DNA of 7,465 nucleotides from an uncultured Lachnospiraceae bacterium (GTDB taxonomy: Bacteria > Bacillota_A > Clostridia > Lachnospirales > Lachnospiraceae). Shown in pieces: positions 1-6,307 of the stretch. Positions within the stretch are counted from its first letter, which is position 1. Each line of letters opens with the position of its first letter. The DNA lies in the NCBI GenBank assembly GCA_902783205.1, contig CACZQE010000375.1, positions 1 to 7,465 on the forward strand, read 5' to 3'. Made by a program: the position numbers and the translations under genes. The notes beneath the pieces are model-generated. The model ran no database searches. It saw only the letters and a program-made list of their open reading frames with translations, and had not been told where the DNA came from.

Positions 1-917
1 ACCGTCTCAGGGTGCTCCCTGGATCCGATAGTCCGGACGACATGGGCGTCATATCCGGCGGCAGTTTCTTCAGCCGCAATCACACCTGTTTTGTAGCCTT
101 GTTCCGTCCGCAGCCTCACATATCGGTTAATAGTGTCAGTCACCGCCTGCGCAGGTCCCTCCACCAGCACCATCTGTCCCGAAGGTGCGTAATGGCGGTA
201 CTTCATACCGGGCGCTTTAGCTGTCACGTGTTCATCAGGTTTTCTTCCTTTTACAGCAGGATCTGTCACGATCTCCCCGATTTCTTCCCTGATCATCTCC
301 TCCGTGATCAGGCCCGGGCGCAGTATCATGGGAACAGGAACCGTCATGTCCACAATGGTGGACTCTATGCCGATCTCTACTGGCCCCCCGTCCAGAATCA
401 TGGGAACCCTTCCCTTAAGGTCCTGGTATACATGAGAGGCCATGGTGGGACTGGGCCGTCCCGATCTGTTGGCACTGGGCGCCGCGATCATTCGGCGGCT
501 GACCCTGATCAGGTCTCTGGCTGCCGGGTGAGAAGGCATACGAACCGCCACCGTCGGCAGACCGCCGGTCGTTCCGTCGGGAACTTCCGGTTTCTTATGA
601 AAAATCAATGTCAGAGGACCCGGCCAGAACCTTTCCATCAGTCTGACCGCTGCCTGCGGCACCTCTGCCGCCAGCTCTCTTACCTGGTCCCTGTCTGCGA
701 TGTGGACGATCAGCGGATTATCGGACGGCCGCCCCTTGGCTGCATAAATCCTGGCCGCCGCTTCCGCATCCATCGCATCGGCTCCCAGCCCGTAGACTGT
801 CTCGGTGGGAAATGCCACCAGCTGTCCCTGGCGAATCAGCTCTCCTGCTCTGTATATTGCCTGCTCTCTCTCCTCTTTACCGAGAACGTCCAAATGTATC
901 AATTCTGTCGTAATCAT
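1..917 (-). CDS. tsaC: L-threonylcarbamoyladenylate synthase, Sua5/YwlC type (3' end cut by window edge)
   Basis: This enzyme makes threonylcarbamoyl-AMP from threonine, bicarbonate and ATP, the first step of the t6A modification at position 37 of ANN-decoding tRNAs; it is cytosolic. The visible 305 codons contain the YrdC-like core: PTETVYGLG at residues 37-45, KGRPSDNPL at 61-69, the SANRSG motif at 148-153 and STIVD at 186-190. The linker APGMKYRHYAP (235-245) and the start of a C-terminal Sua5 domain follow, so this is the long Sua5/YwlC form rather than the short TsaC form. Long forms are usually around 340-350 residues, so only a few dozen residues are missing beyond position 1. The start at 917 is chosen because the homologous region begins just after it and GGAGAG lies 3 bases upstream. 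That spacing is short, and a small upstream ORF ends directly against the ATG, which suggests translational coupling. Confidence 0.93.
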   Translation of the reverse strand, partial: MITTELIHLDVLGKEEREQAIYRAGELIRQGQLVAFPTETVYGLGADAMDAEAAARIYAAKGRPSDNPLIVHIADRDQVRELAAEVPQAAVRLMERFWPGPLTLIFHKKPEVPDGTTGGLPTVAVRMPSHPAARDLIRVSRRMIAAPSANRSGRPSPTMASHVYQDLKGRVPMILDGGPVEIGIESTIVDMTVPVPMILRPGLITEEMIREEIGEIVTDPAVKGRKPDEHVTAKAPGMKYRHYAPSGQMVLVEGPAQAVTDTINRYVRLRTEQGYKTGVIAAEETAAGYDAHVVRTIGSREHPET

Positions 918-1007
918 TTACTCTCCGTCTGAAGCCGAAAGAAATCGTCTTGCTTTCTTCCGGTCCTGCATAGCAAAAAAGGACAGAGATTCTAACCGAA
1001 CAACCAT
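918..1007 (-). CDS. candidate 29-aa leader ORF upstream of the Sua5 gene
   Basis: This short ORF starts MVVRLESLSF and ends in SASDGE. It begins about 21 bases downstream of the predicted transcription start. AGGGA (1015-1019, minus) lies 7 bases before its ATG. Its TAA stop (918-920) directly abuts the ATG of the Sua5 gene, and the GGAGAG binding site for that gene lies within its last two sense codons. The placement fits a translated leader that feeds ribosomes into the next gene. I recognise no family, and the product is basic with no membrane segment. It may be a chance ORF, since 90 bases is short. Confidence 0.35.
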   Translation of the reverse strand: MVVRLESLSFFAMQDRKKARRFLSASDGE

Positions 1008-1034
1008 ATCGGATTCCCTGCCCTTAACGCTACT

Positions 1035-1063
1035 ACTATAACATGAAAAAACCTGCTTGTCAA
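1035..1063 (-). promoter_or_regulatory. sigma-A type promoter for the Sua5 gene
   Basis: On the minus strand TTGACA (1058-1063) is followed after exactly 17 bases by TATAGT (1035-1040), which is close to consensus. The predicted start is near 1028, giving a leader of about 110 nt before the Sua5 ATG. The -35 hexamer is a perfect match, so fairly strong constitutive expression is expected. Confidence 0.8.
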
Positions 1064-1294
1064 AAGAAGAGGGAGGGCAGTCTTTTGTGAAAGGCGGCTG
1101 TTCCGGGTGACCGGATTCCGCCGGACAAAACACACAAAACACATAAAAATACTTCCGGCCCGCAGATACGCGCTTTCGGCCGCCTGCCGTCAATGCGGCG
1201 CCAAATGTCCGGTAACTTCATCCCTCCCCCCTTTAAAAGAGCCACAGGAACAAAATAACATTATTACTAAATTTTTACAATATATATTTTCATC
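1064..1294. other. intergenic DNA between divergent promoters, no gene supported
   Basis: This stretch lies between the outward-facing promoters of the Sua5 gene and mecA. Open frames exist on both strands, but they lack a convincing start or recognisable product and run through the promoter elements. It is GC-rich near 1150-1210 and AT-rich after 1250, the latter plausibly acting as an upstream A/T element for the mecA promoter. It contains one short tandem repeat, listed separately. Confidence 0.6.
1125..1142. repeat. two tandem copies of a 9-bp A/C repeat
   Basis: ACAAAACAC occurs twice head to tail, followed by a partial copy (ATAAAA). It lies in non-coding DNA between divergent promoters. 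It could be simple-sequence slippage or a binding site; nothing else here indicates which. Confidence 0.6.
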
Positions 1295-1323
1295 TTTACA
1301 GCATTTCTGTTTGCGGTTATAAT
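1295..1323 (+). promoter_or_regulatory. sigma-A type promoter for mecA
   Basis: TTTACA (1295-1300) and a perfect TATAAT (1318-1323) are separated by 17 bases. The start would be near 1330, leaving a leader of about 79 nt. An AT-rich stretch (1255-1293) immediately upstream could act as an UP element. A small perfect inverted repeat, CTGAATTTCAG (1346-1356), lies early in the leader. Confidence 0.8.
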
Positions 1324-1408
1324 CAAGTACGAATATCAATATCATCTGAATTTCAGGCTCCCGGCGGGCCTTACCGGAAAGAACCGGACTGAAAAGGATT
1401 ATCTTAAT

Positions 1409-2077
1409 ATGAAACTGGAAAAAATAAATGACAATCAGATCCGCTGCACACTGACAATGCATGATCTGGACGAAAGACAGATGAAAATATCCGAGCTGGC
1501 TATCGGATCCGAGAAAACCAGAGATCTCTTTCACGAGATGATGGCTCAGGCCTATATTGAACTCGGCTTTGAAGCGGACAACGCTCCCCTGATGGTGGAA
1601 GCCATGCCTGTATCCAAAGACAGTATTGTTCTCGTCATTACCAAGGTGTCGAATTCGGAAGATGGCGAAGGTCCTGATTTAAGCAGGGTCTTCGAGCACC
1701 TGTTCGCGGCCCGCAGGCAGGATGAGGCGGGTATGGATCCTGACAGGGAAGAAACCATAGAGCCCGAAAGTGCTGATCTCTATGTCTCCCCCTCCTGTTT
1801 CGCCTTTGACAGCCTGGAGGACGTCAGCGCATTATGCCGTCTGATCGAGCCCTTCTTTGACGGGGAGAGCATACTTTGCAGAGACCCTGAAGAAAAGATT
1901 TATTATCTTGTTCTGGAAAAGGGACCGGAGGAGAGTTCCCATTTTTCAAGGGCCTGCGGTCTTGCCTCGGATTTCGGCATGGCGGTTCCTGCCGTATACG
2001 GCACCAGGGCCTTTTTCATGGAGCATTTCCCCATGATCGCCGAAGAAAACGCTGTCGATCTGCTTGCAGGACTTTAA
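1409..2077 (+). CDS. mecA: MecA-type adaptor protein for the ClpC protease
   Basis: MecA adaptors recruit substrate proteins to the ClpC AAA+ chaperone and help it assemble with ClpP for degradation; in Bacillus subtilis the classic substrate is ComK. The 222-aa product fits the family length. Residues 1-80 form the substrate-binding N-terminal region (begins MKLEKINDNQ, ends near IVLVITKV). Residues 82-121 are an acidic, charged linker. Residues 125-222 resemble the ClpC-binding C-terminal domain, with FAFDSLEDVSALCRL (131-145) matching the family pattern FxDFEDVISLSKL, and IYYLVLE at 164-170. The start is supported by AAGGA (1394-1398) 10 bases upstream and by the N-terminal match. The gene is monocistronic: its own promoter lies upstream and a strong terminator follows 11 bases after the stop. 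Substrates cannot be inferred from the window. Confidence 0.88.
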   Translation: MKLEKINDNQIRCTLTMHDLDERQMKISELAIGSEKTRDLFHEMMAQAYIELGFEADNAPLMVEAMPVSKDSIVLVITKVSNSEDGEGPDLSRVFEHLFAARRQDEAGMDPDREETIEPESADLYVSPSCFAFDSLEDVSALCRLIEPFFDGESILCRDPEEKIYYLVLEKGPEESSHFSRACGLASDFGMAVPAVYGTRAFFMEHFPMIAEENAVDLLAGL

Positions 2078-2088
2078 AAGATAAGAAA

Positions 2089-2130
2089 AAAAGGACCTGT
2101 GTTCCGGTTTTCCGGTGCACAGGTCCTTTT
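2089..2130. terminator. bidirectional rho-independent terminator between mecA and the rib/DUF1858 unit
   Basis: A perfect 13-bp inverted repeat pairs 2089-2101 with 2118-2130 (AAAAGGACCTGTG against its complement). The 16-base loop itself contains CCGG-TTTT-CCGG, which can extend the hairpin. On the plus strand it is followed by TTTTCTGCTGTCTTTTT; on the minus strand by a run of eight T. It therefore serves both convergent units. Confidence 0.92.
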
Positions 2131-2141
2131 CTGCTGTCTTT

Positions 2142-2354
2142 TTAGGCTTCTCTTGCAACGAGATACTTATTGATCTCGGCAAGAAGTGAATCCACGTCCA
2201 TGCCATGTACCATGCAGGCTTCTTCCAGGCTCTCTGCCTGAGATGCCGGACATCCTACGCAGTGCATGCCTGCGCCCATCAGGATTGCCGCAATACCCAT
2301 ATCTTCCATGAGCATATCGCCGATTCTTGTCTCTTTTGTAATTTTCAATGCCAT
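2142..2354 (-). CDS. DUF1858 / hybrid-cluster-protein-associated redox disulfide domain protein
   Basis: A 70-aa soluble protein with a GMHCVGCPASQ motif (residues 29-39), giving a CxxC pair at C32 and C35, plus a third cysteine at C47. This layout matches the small DUF1858 family, also described as a redox-disulfide domain that often accompanies hybrid cluster protein in anaerobes. The biochemical role is unknown; a thiol redox or metal-binding role is inference from the motif. The start at 2354 has AGGAGG 7 bases upstream. The gene lies 74 bp after ribH on the same strand, with no hairpin terminator between them. It also has its own promoter, so it may be read both from the riboflavin unit and independently. 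It is complete and ends at the shared terminator. Confidence 0.85.
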   Translation of the reverse strand: MALKITKETRIGDMLMEDMGIAAILMGAGMHCVGCPASQAESLEEACMVHGMDVDSLLAEINKYLVAREA

Positions 2355-2393
2355 ATGTATTCCTCCTGTATCAATTCATCTTTCGCATTCCAA

Positions 2394-2422
2394 AGTATAA
2401 TACAGCCGCTTTCAAAAATCAA
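2394..2422 (-). promoter_or_regulatory. internal promoter for the DUF1858 gene
   Basis: On the minus strand TTGATT (2417-2422) and TATACT (2394-2399) are 17 bases apart, within the 74-bp gap after ribH. The leader would be about 35 nt. This would uncouple the small redox protein from FMN-controlled transcription. Confidence 0.6.
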
Positions 2423-2428
2423 GCCTGC

Positions 2429-2899
2429 CTATCCGATATTACGGATCAGGTCGATCATCTCGAGTGCTCCCAGGGCACAGTCATAACCCTTGTTGCCTGC
2501 CTTGGTGCCGGCACGTTCAATCGCCTGCTCGATATTCTCGGTGGTGATGATTCCGAACATAACCGGAACGCCGCTTGCCATGCCAACCTGTGCCACGCCT
2601 TTGGACACTTCGTTGCAGACATAATCATAGTGGCTTGTTGACCCTCTGATTACGGAGCCGAGCGCGATCACTGCGTCATATTTCCCGGTCTCGACCATCT
2701 TCTTGCAGATCAGCGGAATTTCAAAAGAACCGGGCACCCATGCCACATCGATGTTATCCTCACTGATTCCGTGGCGGACAAGACCGTCCACAGCGCCCCC
2801 GAGGAGCTTTGACACGATAAACTCGTTAAAACGTGCGCAGACAATACCGATTTTCTCATCTCTTCCGATTACATTTCCTTCAATAACCTTGAATCCCAT
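2429..2899 (-). CDS. ribH: 6,7-dimethyl-8-ribityllumazine synthase
   Basis: RibH condenses 5-amino-6-ribitylamino-uracil with 3,4-dihydroxy-2-butanone 4-phosphate to form 6,7-dimethyl-8-ribityllumazine, the penultimate step of riboflavin synthesis; in many bacteria it assembles into a 60-subunit cytosolic capsid. The 156-aa length is typical. Visible family motifs are RFNEF (23-27), PGSFEIP (56-62), the [14 protein letters not shown] segment (82-95, containing the catalytic histidine) and the [13 protein letters not shown] segment (119-131) followed by KAGNKG. AGGAGG lies 7 bases before the start. It is the last rib gene of the unit, 15 bp after ribBA. It uses DHBP, the product that the upstream RibB half should supply but may no longer make. 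Confidence 0.97.
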   Translation of the reverse strand: MGFKVIEGNVIGRDEKIGIVCARFNEFIVSKLLGGAVDGLVRHGISEDNIDVAWVPGSFEIPLICKKMVETGKYDAVIALGSVIRGSTSHYDYVCNEVSKGVAQVGMASGVPVMFGIITTENIEQAIERAGTKAGNKGYDCALGALEMIDLIRNIG

Positions 2900-2914
2900 T
2901 TCTTTTCCTCCTGT

Positions 2915-4123
2915 TTATTTATAGTTGGTGTAATGACCCATTTTTATCTGTTTTGTTTTCAGGTAGAAGAGGTCGTCCTCATTTGCCTCGATCACAATGG
3001 GAACTCTCTCCACGATCTCGATTCCGTATCCGGAAAGTCCCGCCACCTTGGTGGGGTTGTTGGTCATCAGACGAAGCTTCTTTACGCCAAGATCCGCCAG
3101 AATCTGCGCCCCGATACCATAGTCTCTCAAATCCTCCGGAAATCCCAGAGCCAGGTTGGCTTCCACCGTATCCAGCCCCGTATCCTGGAGCTCATAAGCC
3201 TTCAGCTTGTTGATCAGGCCTATACCTCTTCCCTCCTGCCGCATATAGAGTAGAAGTCCTCTTCCTTCCTTCTCGATCATGCGGATGGCGGCGCGGTACT
3301 GCTGGCCGCAGTCGCATCTTCTGGAACCCAGGGCATCCCCGGTCAGGCACTCGGAGTGGATCCTGCAGAGAACGGGTTCCCCGTCTGAAATATCTCCCTT
3401 GACGATGGCTACATGATGTTCTCCGTTAAGTTTGTTGACAAATCCCATGATGCGGAAATGTCCGTAGTGAGTGGGGAAGTCCGCTTCCGCCTCTCTGCTG
3501 ACAAATGTTTCCGTCCGCCGGCGGTACTGGATCAGATCCGCAATGGTAATGATCCGTATATTCTTCTCTTTCGCAAGCTCCATCAGCTCCGGCACCCTGG
3601 CAAGCTCTCCGTCTTTATCAAGAACAGCAGAGCATACGCCCACAGGCGCCAGGCCTGCGATTACGGACAGGTCCACTGCAGCCTCCGTAAATCCGGTACG
3701 TTTGAGGACACCGCCTTTCCTTGCAACCTTCAGAAAGACATGTCCCGGCACTACGAAATCGGCAGGTCCGGCATCTTCCCTTATGACCGCCTGTACGGTG
3801 CAGGCACGGTCCTGGGCGGAGACACCTGTTACCACCTTCACACTGTCCAGAGCCACGGATGGTGCGGTCGCCCGCTTGTCGGTACTTGACCACAGAGACT
3901 CATCCAGACCGATCTTCCCGGCTTTTTCCGGCGTGGTACGGATGGTAATGATCCCGCCTGTCATGGTCCCCATGACATTGATCAGTTCCGGTGTCACCAT
4001 CTGCCCGGCGGCAATCAGGGCGCCGGGATTGGTTTCATCCTCATCATCCACCGCGATCACGAACCGGCCCTGGCGGATATCCTCCAAAGCCTCGTCAATG
4101 GTGTTGAATGTCTGTTTACTCAT
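2915..4123 (-). CDS. ribBA: RibBA: GTP cyclohydrolase II fused to a DHBP synthase domain lacking its catalytic residues
   Basis: The 402-aa length and two-domain layout match Bacillus RibA/RibBA. The C-terminal GTP cyclohydrolase II domain (about 205-402) looks active: zinc ligands C259, C270 and C272 in [18 protein letters not shown] (256-273), [12 protein letters not shown] (295-306), Y310, and D331 and R333 in GFPEDLRD. The N-terminal DHBP synthase domain (about 5-203) keeps fold signatures such as [24 protein letters not shown] and LARVPEL. However, the usual DDEDRENEGD loop reads [10 protein letters not shown] (26-35). By alignment from memory to E. coli RibB: R37 to E30, E38 to T31, E40 to P33, D42 to A35, C66 to T60, H153 to F145 and E174 to A166. 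E38 and H153 are the metal ligands. The frame is intact, so this is substitution, not decay by frameshift. I expect GTP cyclohydrolase II activity only. AGGAGG precedes the start by 10 bases; ribE ends 17 bp upstream. Confidence 0.93.
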   Translation of the reverse strand: MSKQTFNTIDEALEDIRQGRFVIAVDDEDETNPGALIAAGQMVTPELINVMGTMTGGIITIRTTPEKAGKIGLDESLWSSTDKRATAPSVALDSVKVVTGVSAQDRACTVQAVIREDAGPADFVVPGHVFLKVARKGGVLKRTGFTEAAVDLSVIAGLAPVGVCSAVLDKDGELARVPELMELAKEKNIRIITIADLIQYRRRTETFVSREAEADFPTHYGHFRIMGFVNKLNGEHHVAIVKGDISDGEPVLCRIHSECLTGDALGSRRCDCGQQYRAAIRMIEKEGRGLLLYMRQEGRGIGLINKLKAYELQDTGLDTVEANLALGFPEDLRDYGIGAQILADLGVKKLRLMTNNPTKVAGLSGYGIEIVERVPIVIEANEDDLFYLKTKQIKMGHYTNYK

Positions 4124-4140
4124 GTTGCTAATTCCTCCTG

Positions 4141-4791
4141 TCAGAATCCGTTTTCAGCCAGAAATTCCAGAGTGATCCGGGATTTCGGCTCCTCTTTTTC
4201 TCCGGTAAAGGAGAGCAGCTTCTCCACATATTTCCCTATCATGTCATTCTCCAGATTGACCGTATCACCGGGCTTCTTTTCAAGCAGGGTGGTACTGTCG
4301 GCTGTGTGGGGAATCACAGATACAGAAAAGCTTTCATTTGTGACTGCTGCTACCGTCAGGCTTATGCCGTCGATGGTAATGGATCCTTTATCTATTATAT
4401 ATTTCAGAATCGACGCGTCGGTATCGATGGTGATCCACACCGCATTGTCGTCCTTTGTCATGGAAATGATTCTGCCGGTACCGTCTATGTGTCCGGCAAC
4501 GATATGTCCTCCGAAGCGGCCGTCCGCAGCCATGGCCCTCTCCAGGTTCACCCGGCTGCCGCTTTTCAGGCTGCCCAGATTGGTCCTGCGCAGGGTTTCA
4601 TGCATGACATCGGCGCTGTAGCCTCTTCCGGTTATATTCACTGCGGTCAGGCAGACTCCGTTCACGGCCACGCTGTCGCCTGTCTTCAGATCCGAGAGGA
4701 CCTTGTCCGCCCTGATCGTTATGACTGCCGAACTGGCTCCTTTTTTAATGGATTCCACCACACCGACTTCTTCTATGATTCCTGTAAACAT
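4141..4791 (-). CDS. ribE: riboflavin synthase, alpha chain
   Basis: This enzyme dismutates two molecules of 6,7-dimethyl-8-ribityllumazine into riboflavin and a recyclable pyrimidine; it is a cytosolic trimer. The 216-aa protein shows the expected internal duplication of lumazine-binding domains: MFTGIIE at 1-7, [12 protein letters not shown] (38-49) and [13 protein letters not shown] (94-106) in the first, and [13 protein letters not shown] (135-147) and [12 protein letters not shown] (182-193) in the second. Residues that match the E. coli active site include F2, S40, C47, H101 and D183. The start overlaps the end of ribD by 19 bp, with AGGAG 4 bases upstream, which points to translational coupling. 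ribBA follows after 17 bp. Naming varies among species (ribE in Bacillus, ribC or ribE in E. coli). Confidence 0.97.
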   Translation of the reverse strand: MFTGIIEEVGVVESIKKGASSAVITIRADKVLSDLKTGDSVAVNGVCLTAVNITGRGYSADVMHETLRRTNLGSLKSGSRVNLERAMAADGRFGGHIVAGHIDGTGRIISMTKDDNAVWITIDTDASILKYIIDKGSITIDGISLTVAAVTNESFSVSVIPHTADSTTLLEKKPGDTVNLENDMIGKYVEKLLSFTGEKEEPKSRITLEFLAENGF

Positions 4792-5939
4792 ACTTCTCCT
4801 TTCCGGCTGTACTCTATCAGCAGATCGTCACCAAAGGATGATACTGCCGTCCGTCTGAACATCCAGGCATCCCGTGCCAGCGCGGCGCCCAGCCCTTCCA
4901 CCGGGGTCTTGGCATCTCTTCCTCCGAAGATTTTGGGCGCTATATAGCAGTAAACTTTATTTACCAGACCGGCCCGCAGAGCACTTTCATTGAGGGTTCC
5001 GCCGCCTTCCAGCAGGATCCCGTCCACTTTTTCCCTGCCCAGGGCTTCTGTCAGAAGCCGGAGGTCTATGGATTCTTTTCCTTCTTCTGCCGGAATCCGC
5101 AGGACCTTTACCCCTTTTTCCTCAAGGAGTCTGATCCTGTCTTCTGCCTCATCCTGTCTTCCGCCGAAGGGTTCCGGAAGACAGGCCACGATCAGGGGCT
5201 GTTTTTCTGCCGTCCGGACCAGATTGGACTCAAAGGGGATCCGGAGATGACTGTCCGCCACGATCCGGACCGGATCACGGCCGCCTTCCATCCTACAGCT
5301 CAGGGTCGGGTCATCGGCAAGTACCGTTCCGATACCCACCATGATTCCCTTATAATGATTCCGCAGCTGCTGTACATGCCCTCTTGCCGCCTCTCCGGTC
5401 ACCCATTTTGAGTCTCCGGTACGGCAGCAGATCTTGCCGTCCATGGTCATAGCGTACTTCATGGCCACAAAGGGGGATCCTGTCCTGATGTAATGGAAAA
5501 AGACATCATTGATCCGGTCGCATTCCTCCTTCAGGAAATGCGGTATTACTTCGATTCCGTGGGATCTCAGTATTTCAAATCCTTTGCCTGATACCAGAGG
5601 ATTGGGATCATCGGACCCTACGACCACCCTGCTTATGCCCGCTTCGATCAGAGCATCTGTGCAGGGAGGCTGCTTGCCGTGATGGCAGCAGGGCTCCAGA
5701 GTGACATAAATGGTACTCCCCGAAAGGTCCGCGCCGCGGGCTGCGGCATCAGCGATCGCATTGCGCTCCGCATGGGCCTGGCCGTAGCAGGCATGATAGC
5801 CCTGGCCGAGGATTTCCCCGTCCCGCACGATCACGGCCCCCACCAGGGGATTGGGATTCACGTGTCCGCTTCCCTTCAGGGCAAGCGAAATGGCCTTTCT
5901 CATACAGGCCTCATCAGGTATAAAGGTCTCCCGGGACAT
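4773..5939 (-). CDS. ribD: bifunctional diaminohydroxyphosphoribosylaminopyrimidine deaminase / 5-amino-6-(5-phosphoribosylamino)uracil reductase
   Basis: RibD carries out the second and third steps of the pyrimidine branch of riboflavin synthesis: zinc-dependent deamination, then NADPH-dependent reduction of the ribosyl side chain. The N-terminal deaminase (about 8-150) has HAE (56-58) and EPCCHHGKQPPC (82-93), giving zinc ligands H56, C84 and C93 with E58 as proton shuttle. The C-terminal reductase (about 155-380) has KYAMTMDGKI (161-170), GIGTVLADDPTL (202-213), LLEGGGTLNE (309-318) and PKIFGG (335-340). At 388 aa it is a normal full-length RibD. The frame stays open upstream to 6092, but the start at 5939 is chosen because GGAGGT lies 7 bases upstream, the family homology begins here, and the longer version would be translated from the riboswitch. 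It is the first gene of the riboflavin unit. Confidence 0.96.
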   Translation of the reverse strand: MSRETFIPDEACMRKAISLALKGSGHVNPNPLVGAVIVRDGEILGQGYHACYGQAHAERNAIADAAARGADLSGSTIYVTLEPCCHHGKQPPCTDALIEAGISRVVVGSDDPNPLVSGKGFEILRSHGIEVIPHFLKEECDRINDVFFHYIRTGSPFVAMKYAMTMDGKICCRTGDSKWVTGEAARGHVQQLRNHYKGIMVGIGTVLADDPTLSCRMEGGRDPVRIVADSHLRIPFESNLVRTAEKQPLIVACLPEPFGGRQDEAEDRIRLLEEKGVKVLRIPAEEGKESIDLRLLTEALGREKVDGILLEGGGTLNESALRAGLVNKVYCYIAPKIFGGRDAKTPVEGLGAALARDAWMFRRTAVSSFGDDLLIEYSRKGEVCLQES

Positions 5940-5980
5940 GACATGCACCTCCGTTTGTCTCGTAAATCCTGTCTCACAAA

Positions 5981-6013
5981 TAAAAAATCCCGGAACACAT
6001 ACTGGGTCCCGGG
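5981..6013 (-). terminator. leader terminator, expression platform of the FMN riboswitch
   Basis: Read on the minus strand, CCCGGGA (6007-6013) pairs with TTCCGGG (5989-5995, one G-U pair), followed by ATTTTTTA. It lies between the aptamer and the ribD ribosome binding site. The GTCCGG at the 3' side of the aptamer can pair imperfectly with CCGGGAC in the left arm (one bulge), a plausible antiterminator. The expected logic is premature termination when FMN is bound. Confidence 0.8.
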
Positions 6014-6045
6014 GTGTAATAAACACGCAAAAAGCATCTGCTAAG

Positions 6046-6207
6046 ATCTTCTCACATCCGGACTGTCGCACTTTCATATGCGGGCCGCTCACGGCCTCCG
6101 TCGGCTCCGGAATCTCACCGGATCATGCTCCTTAAAGCTCGCGGGCTCATATTCCCGTAAAAAGAAATACACACCGCCGGTCGGGAATTTCACCCTGCCC
6201 CGAAGAT
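6046..6207 (-). promoter_or_regulatory. FMN riboswitch (RFN element) controlling the rib operon
   Basis: The minus strand carries the conserved RFN pattern in order: GGGGCAGGGTGAAATTCCC, then GACCGGCGGT, GAGCCCGCGAGC, GGTGAGATTCCGG, GCCGACGG, GGCCGTGAGCGGCC and finally AGTCCGGATG. The closing P1 helix is ATCTTC (6202-6207) with GAAGAT (6046-6051). This aptamer binds flavin mononucleotide, so the riboflavin genes are predicted to be switched off when FMN is abundant. The leader helix between the two halves (about 6137-6165) varies among species and is normal in length here. Confidence 0.96.
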
Positions 6208-6228
6208 TGCACTGATATAACAGAGCCT

Positions 6229-6257
6229 ATTATATATTAGTCAGGCAAAAAATGCAA
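6229..6257 (-). promoter_or_regulatory. promoter of the riboflavin operon
   Basis: On the minus strand TTGCAT (6252-6257) and a perfect TATAAT (6229-6234) are 17 bases apart. Transcription would start near 6222, about 15 bases before the riboswitch P1 helix, as expected for an RFN leader. Confidence 0.75.
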
Positions 6258-6307
6258 TGGCAAATCCTGCTGTCCGAAAGCTGACCGGAAGAATCCGGGA
6301 AAAATCG

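Noticed and set aside
12..932. 306-codon plus-strand frame opposite the Sua5 gene
   Set aside because: The minus strand encodes a clear Sua5 protein across the same bases with all motifs. The plus-strand product is arginine- and histidine-rich with no recognisable motif.
1060..1245. 61-codon minus-strand frame upstream of the Sua5 gene, preceded by a G-rich run
   Set aside because: The G-run abuts the ATG too closely for a normal ribosome binding site, the frame ends inside the -35 element of the Sua5 promoter, and the product has no recognisable features.
1107..1322. 71-codon plus-strand frame before mecA
   Set aside because: No binding site, runs across the mecA promoter elements, and composition is like non-coding DNA.
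3510..4123. Sequencing error as the cause of the altered RibB loop
   Set aside because: The substitutions are scattered at several separate active-site positions, the frame is intact through both domains, and flanking scaffold motifs are preserved; one error could not produce this.
3471..4175. 234-codon plus-strand frame opposite ribBA
   Set aside because: It is the complement of a clear ribBA gene, and its serine- and threonine-rich product is typical of an antisense shadow.
5940..6092. 51-codon N-terminal extension of ribD
   Set aside because: It would be translated from the 3' part of the FMN riboswitch and through the leader terminator, has no good binding site, and adds sequence outside the RibD family. 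The start at 5939 has GGAGGT at 7 bases.
6285..6298. CCGGA hairpin after the BMC gene as a terminator
   Set aside because: The stem is only 5 bp and no T-run follows on the minus strand.
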